From: Marinobacter alexandrii
GTDB taxonomy: Bacteria; Bacteroidota; Bacteroidia; Cytophagales; Cyclobacteriaceae
Direction: 5' to 3'
Assembly: GCA_039984955.1 (NCBI GenBank)
Contig: JBDWTN010000007.1
Location: 1-64,000, forward strand
Length of the DNA: 64,000 nucleotides
This document shows, piece by piece, positions 61,230 through 64,000 of this stretch. The translations under genes were made by a program, and so were the position numbers. Position 1 is the first letter of the stretch; each line of letters starts with the position of its first letter. The notes under the pieces were generated by a model that ran no database searches, was not told where the DNA came from, and saw nothing but the letters and a program-made list of their open reading frames with translations.

Positions 61230-64000
61230 TTAAGCAACCTTATCAAGTCTAGATGGTTCTTCTTTGATGATCATGACAAGTTCTGATTTAACCATCTTCG
61301 TTCGGTTGAGCACATCATCAATTAGAGATGCATTGAAGATTTGTGACACCCATTCATCTTTAATGTGATAGAGTGTTTCTACTAGATCATCACATCCTAA
61401 TATTTCCAATGTTGGTTTTACCATATGGATCAATTCACCTAATTCCTCTACATCTTTTGACTCATAGTAGTCAGGAAGCTGTGCTTGGAGTGTGTCTATA
61501 TTTTCAAGGATGTTGTTCACAAATTCTATCATAAAATCAACGTCCCCTTCCGTATACTCTTCCAATCTAGTCTTCAGACCAAGTTTATCTGAATTAGATC
61601 CAATTTGCTTTTCTTCCTTCGGATTACTGACTTCAACTTGACGAACACCATCCAGGTTATTTGAAGAATACTTCGATAAAACATTAAGGAAATCTTTTGG
61701 ATTAAATGGTTTTGCCAGGTAATCGTCAAAGAAATAACCCGAACCTTCTTTTCGTAAATCCAAAATCGTAGAAGCAGTCAATGCAATGATGGGAAGAGTC
61801 TTAAAGTATTCATCTTCCATCTTTCTGATTGTTGCAGTTGCGGTAGGTCCGTCCATCACTGGCATGCGTATATCCATTAAGACTACATCAAACACTTTTT
61901 GTTTCACATAATCCAGTGCTTCTTTACCATTATTTGCAATTTTAAAAGAGACTCCCCACTTCTCAAGGAAGCTTGCTGCGATAAATTGATTAGCCGTATT
62001 ATCTTCAACCAAAAGAACGTTCAAATTGAGGTTGGTTTTGCTAATATCTTCAGTCACATGATCAGAATTTTGAATATCTCCCTGTTCCATCTCTGTGCTA
62101 AAAAAGAATCTTGAACCAAATCCTTCGCTACTTTCTAACTGCAGCTTTGATCCCATCATTTGTAGCAATTTTTCACAAATTGGTAACCCCAATCCTGTTC
62201 CTCCTTTTTCAAGGGTATGCTCGTTGTTCACCTGCTGGAAGCTTTTAAAGACTGCCTCATGCATGTGTTTGGGTATACCAACACCTGTATCTTTGATTTC
62301 AAAATGAATACGATCAGCAGAGTTCTGATCAGAAGAAACCTTTAAATGAACAAATCCCTCATCTGTAAATTTTAGTGCATTATTGATAAGGTTATTCAGT
62401 ATTTGAGAAAGCCTAACCCTATCTCCCAAAACAATCTCAGGCAGGTCCTGATCCCATTTTAACAATAATTCTACTTCTTTTTTATTGGCTATAGGCTTCC
62501 ATGAATTGACCAGGTTTAGACAAAGGTCTCTCAGGTCAAAATCGTTTTCTTCCAGAATAATGTTTCCTGATTCTATTTTACTAAAATCCAGCACATTATT
62601 AATCAGAGATAGCAGGTTATTACTACTAAATTTTAAAAGCTTGAATTTTTCGTCTTCTTTCAAAAATGGATTCTCGTCTAGGAGCAAATCGGTTGTTCCA
62701 ATTATAGCATTGAGAGGTGTCCGTATTTCATGGCTCATGTTTGATAAGAACTCCTCTTTGATTTTACCCATTGCCAGCGCCTCTTCTTTTGCTTTCTTCA
62801 ATTCCCTTTCATGCTCTACAATTTGAGTTACATCATCAGCATAGACAATGATTCCTCCTATTGATCCATCAGTGGTATTATTCCAGGGTGTTGCCACCCA
62901 CTTGATCCATTTTCTATTGCCCTCCTCATCTAAGATTAGATCACTATCGCTATCAATTGCCTCGCCCTCGAGTACTCTTTTTCTTAAAGAATCAAGAAGC
63001 TCTTTTCTTTCAGCACTTACAGAAGTATCCCCTAGCCCTATTGTTTGTTCATTCACCGATTTATCGGCCATCCATTTTTCACTAAAAGCCAAATAATTGA
63101 GATCTTTACTAAACATCGCAATTGCCGCAGGAGATGAAAACACCATTGTTTTCAATAAGGTTTTCTCTGCAAGGATTTGCTCTTCGGTTTCTTTTAACCT
63201 CATCCGAGTATCTACCAATTCGGTGATGTCCTTTGCAATTGCATAGGCTTTCATTATCCTACCATCCACAACCGTATAGTCTACACTTTGCCCAAGCCAG
63301 ATACGTTTTCCAGACTTGGTTTGAATTGGAAATTCATGATAAATAGATTCTATTCCTTCTTTTACTTTCGCTAAGTAATAATTTTTTGCCTTTGACCTTT
63401 CAGTCAATTCTATCAGATCCCAACATGTCATTTTATGAAGCTCTTCTCTTGTATATCCTGTTTTACAAATAGTAGAACTATTGGCGAAAGTGAATTTCCC
63501 CTTGGCATCCAATTCGTAAATTAAATCATGACTTGACTCTACAAGAGTTTGATAGGTTAGTTCACTACTTTTCAGAGCTTGCATATTATCCACTTGCTTA
63601 GCTAATAATTCGAGTCCCTTCTTTTGTTTACTAGAGAGTTTAGCTTTTTCATTATCCAGCACACAAAGTATCCCGATGATTTCACCTTTCTTATTATAAA
63701 GAGGAACTCCTCCAAATAATGATACCGTATTTTCATTGACAGTATTCAATGCCAAATAGCTTTTTGAAGCTTTTTCCTGAAAAGTCTTAAAGACAGAAGA
63801 AATGTTATTTAATAAGCCACTGGAGATTCTTCCAGACGTACTTTTGATATTGATGCCTTTTTGATCTATAAGACCTATAAAGGCATTACTCACATCACAT
63901 ATCTGCTTTGCTAGCATGACTATGTTATCATAGACCTCATTAGATTCTGAATCTGGTAGCTTGCAGCTATTTATTGAAGCAGCTTTATTACTATTCTTTA
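61230..64000 (-). CDS. Hybrid sensor histidine kinase, 5' end beyond the window
   Basis: At least 923 residues, open to the window edge; an internal ATG at 63917 is not the true start because the frame upstream continues in GAF-like sequence. Order: GAF-like domain, two PAS domains (TLVESSHDLIYELDAKGKFT; AKTLLKTMV-type second), HisKA with the phospho-His in SNMSHEIRTPLNAI, HATPase (NNALKFTDEGF, GTGLGLPICEKLLQMMG), receiver (VLLVEDNTANQF; Asp in VLMDIRMP; Lys in LAKPFNP) and a C-terminal Hpt with HMVKPT. No membrane segment is visible in the part present, so it may be cytosolic. Confidence 0.93.
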   Translation of the reverse strand, partial: KNSNKAASINSCKLPDSESNEVYDNIVMLAKQICDVSNAFIGLIDQKGINIKSTSGRISSGLLNNISSVFKTFQEKASKSYLALNTVNENTVSLFGGVPLYNKKGEIIGILCVLDNEKAKLSSKQKKGLELLAKQVDNMQALKSSELTYQTLVESSHDLIYELDAKGKFTFANSSTICKTGYTREELHKMTCWDLIELTERSKAKNYYLAKVKEGIESIYHEFPIQTKSGKRIWLGQSVDYTVVDGRIMKAYAIAKDITELVDTRMRLKETEEQILAEKTLLKTMVFSSPAAIAMFSKDLNYLAFSEKWMADKSVNEQTIGLGDTSVSAERKELLDSLRKRVLEGEAIDSDSDLILDEEGNRKWIKWVATPWNNTTDGSIGGIIVYADDVTQIVEHERELKKAKEEALAMGKIKEEFLSNMSHEIRTPLNAIIGTTDLLLDENPFLKEDEKFKLLKFSSNNLLSLINNVLDFSKIESGNIILEENDFDLRDLCLNLVNSWKPIANKKEVELLLKWDQDLPEIVLGDRVRLSQILNNLINNALKFTDEGFVHLKVSSDQNSADRIHFEIKDTGVGIPKHMHEAVFKSFQQVNNEHTLEKGGTGLGLPICEKLLQMMGSKLQLESSEGFGSRFFFSTEMEQGDIQNSDHVTEDISKTNLNLNVLLVEDNTANQFIAASFLEKWGVSFKIANNGKEALDYVKQKVFDVVLMDIRMPVMDGPTATATIRKMEDEYFKTLPIIALTASTILDLRKEGSGYFFDDYLAKPFNPKDFLNVLSKYSSNNLDGVRQVEVSNPKEEKQIGSNSDKLGLKTRLEEYTEGDVDFMIEFVNNILENIDTLQAQLPDYYESKDVEELGELIHMVKPTLEILGCDDLVETLYHIKDEWVSQIFNASLIDDVLNRTKMVKSELVMIIKEEPSRLDKVA

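Noticed and set aside
1-64000. tRNA, rRNA, CRISPR, transposase and phage genes.
   Set aside because: No cloverleaf, rRNA core, regularly spaced repeat array or transposase/phage protein was seen on reading both strands; a tRNAscan or Infernal run would settle this.

Overview
The window looks like chromosome of a marine or soil Bacteroidota, most likely order Cytophagales. The evidence is an AT-rich sequence, many lipoproteins with a Cys box, few recognisable Shine-Dalgarno sites, scattered TAnnTTTG/TAnnTTCG promoter boxes, and families typical of that phylum (YHYH protein, DUF4199, YaiO barrel, BNR-repeat protein, head-GIN/DUF2807 proteins, HEAT/GT2 neighbours, membrane-tethered LuxR and XRE proteins). 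No rRNA, tRNA, CRISPR array, phage or transposase gene was found.

Layout. 0-3.1 kb: a long inverted repeat at the left edge, then a YHYH lipoprotein, a MORN-type lipoprotein, an N-truncated heavy-metal-sensor remnant, a SCO1 copper chaperone and a C-truncated Spy-like protein; this resembles a decaying copper/stress cluster. 3.1-6.3 kb: an accessory block of small plus-strand genes (two unknowns, membrane LuxR regulator, DUF4199, exported RidA-like protein). Two of its spacers share conserved ends, like gene cassettes. 6.3-11.1 kb: the threonine operon thrA-thrB-thrC on the minus strand, preceded by a Thr/Ile-rich leader peptide and an intrinsic terminator, an apparent transcription attenuator. 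11.1-18.3 kb: DUF6090-like protein, sodium/solute symporter, ATP-dependent PEP carboxykinase, thioredoxin-like protein, then an ECF sigma / membrane partner / secreted beta-solenoid operon. 18.3-22.8 kb: minus-strand operon etfB-etfA-bifunctional nuclease-nucleoside transporter-tandem FKBP lipoprotein. 23-30.7 kb: single genes including an M57 metalloprotease, GIN-domain protein, XRE-membrane regulator, class C beta-lactamase-like hydrolase, YpdA reductase, SemiSWEET and DinB-like protein. 30.7-38.6 kb: alcohol dehydrogenase, dnaB divergent from a DnaQ-like exonuclease, an osmoprotectant/ergothioneine-type ABC importer with a permease-binding-protein fusion, and a K+ channel. 38.6-49.2 kb: GPP34 protein, Na+/H+ antiporter, PBP4-type carboxypeptidase, a tripartite RND efflux operon, MsrB and an orphan CheC-type phosphatase. 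49.3-56.4 kb: a large BNR-repeat protein, a membrane protein, a diheme cytochrome/beta-helix lipoprotein pair and a small acidic protein.

56.4-64 kb is the most system-like region. A tightly packed minus-strand operon encodes Hpt, single-domain response regulator, HEAT membrane protein, PgaC-like glycosyltransferase and YaiO outer-membrane barrel. Upstream of it lies a hybrid histidine kinase that runs off the window and whose C-terminal Hpt domain resembles the stand-alone Hpt protein. I infer a phosphorelay-controlled exopolysaccharide synthesis/export module.

Functions are inferred from motifs and family knowledge only; no database search was run.
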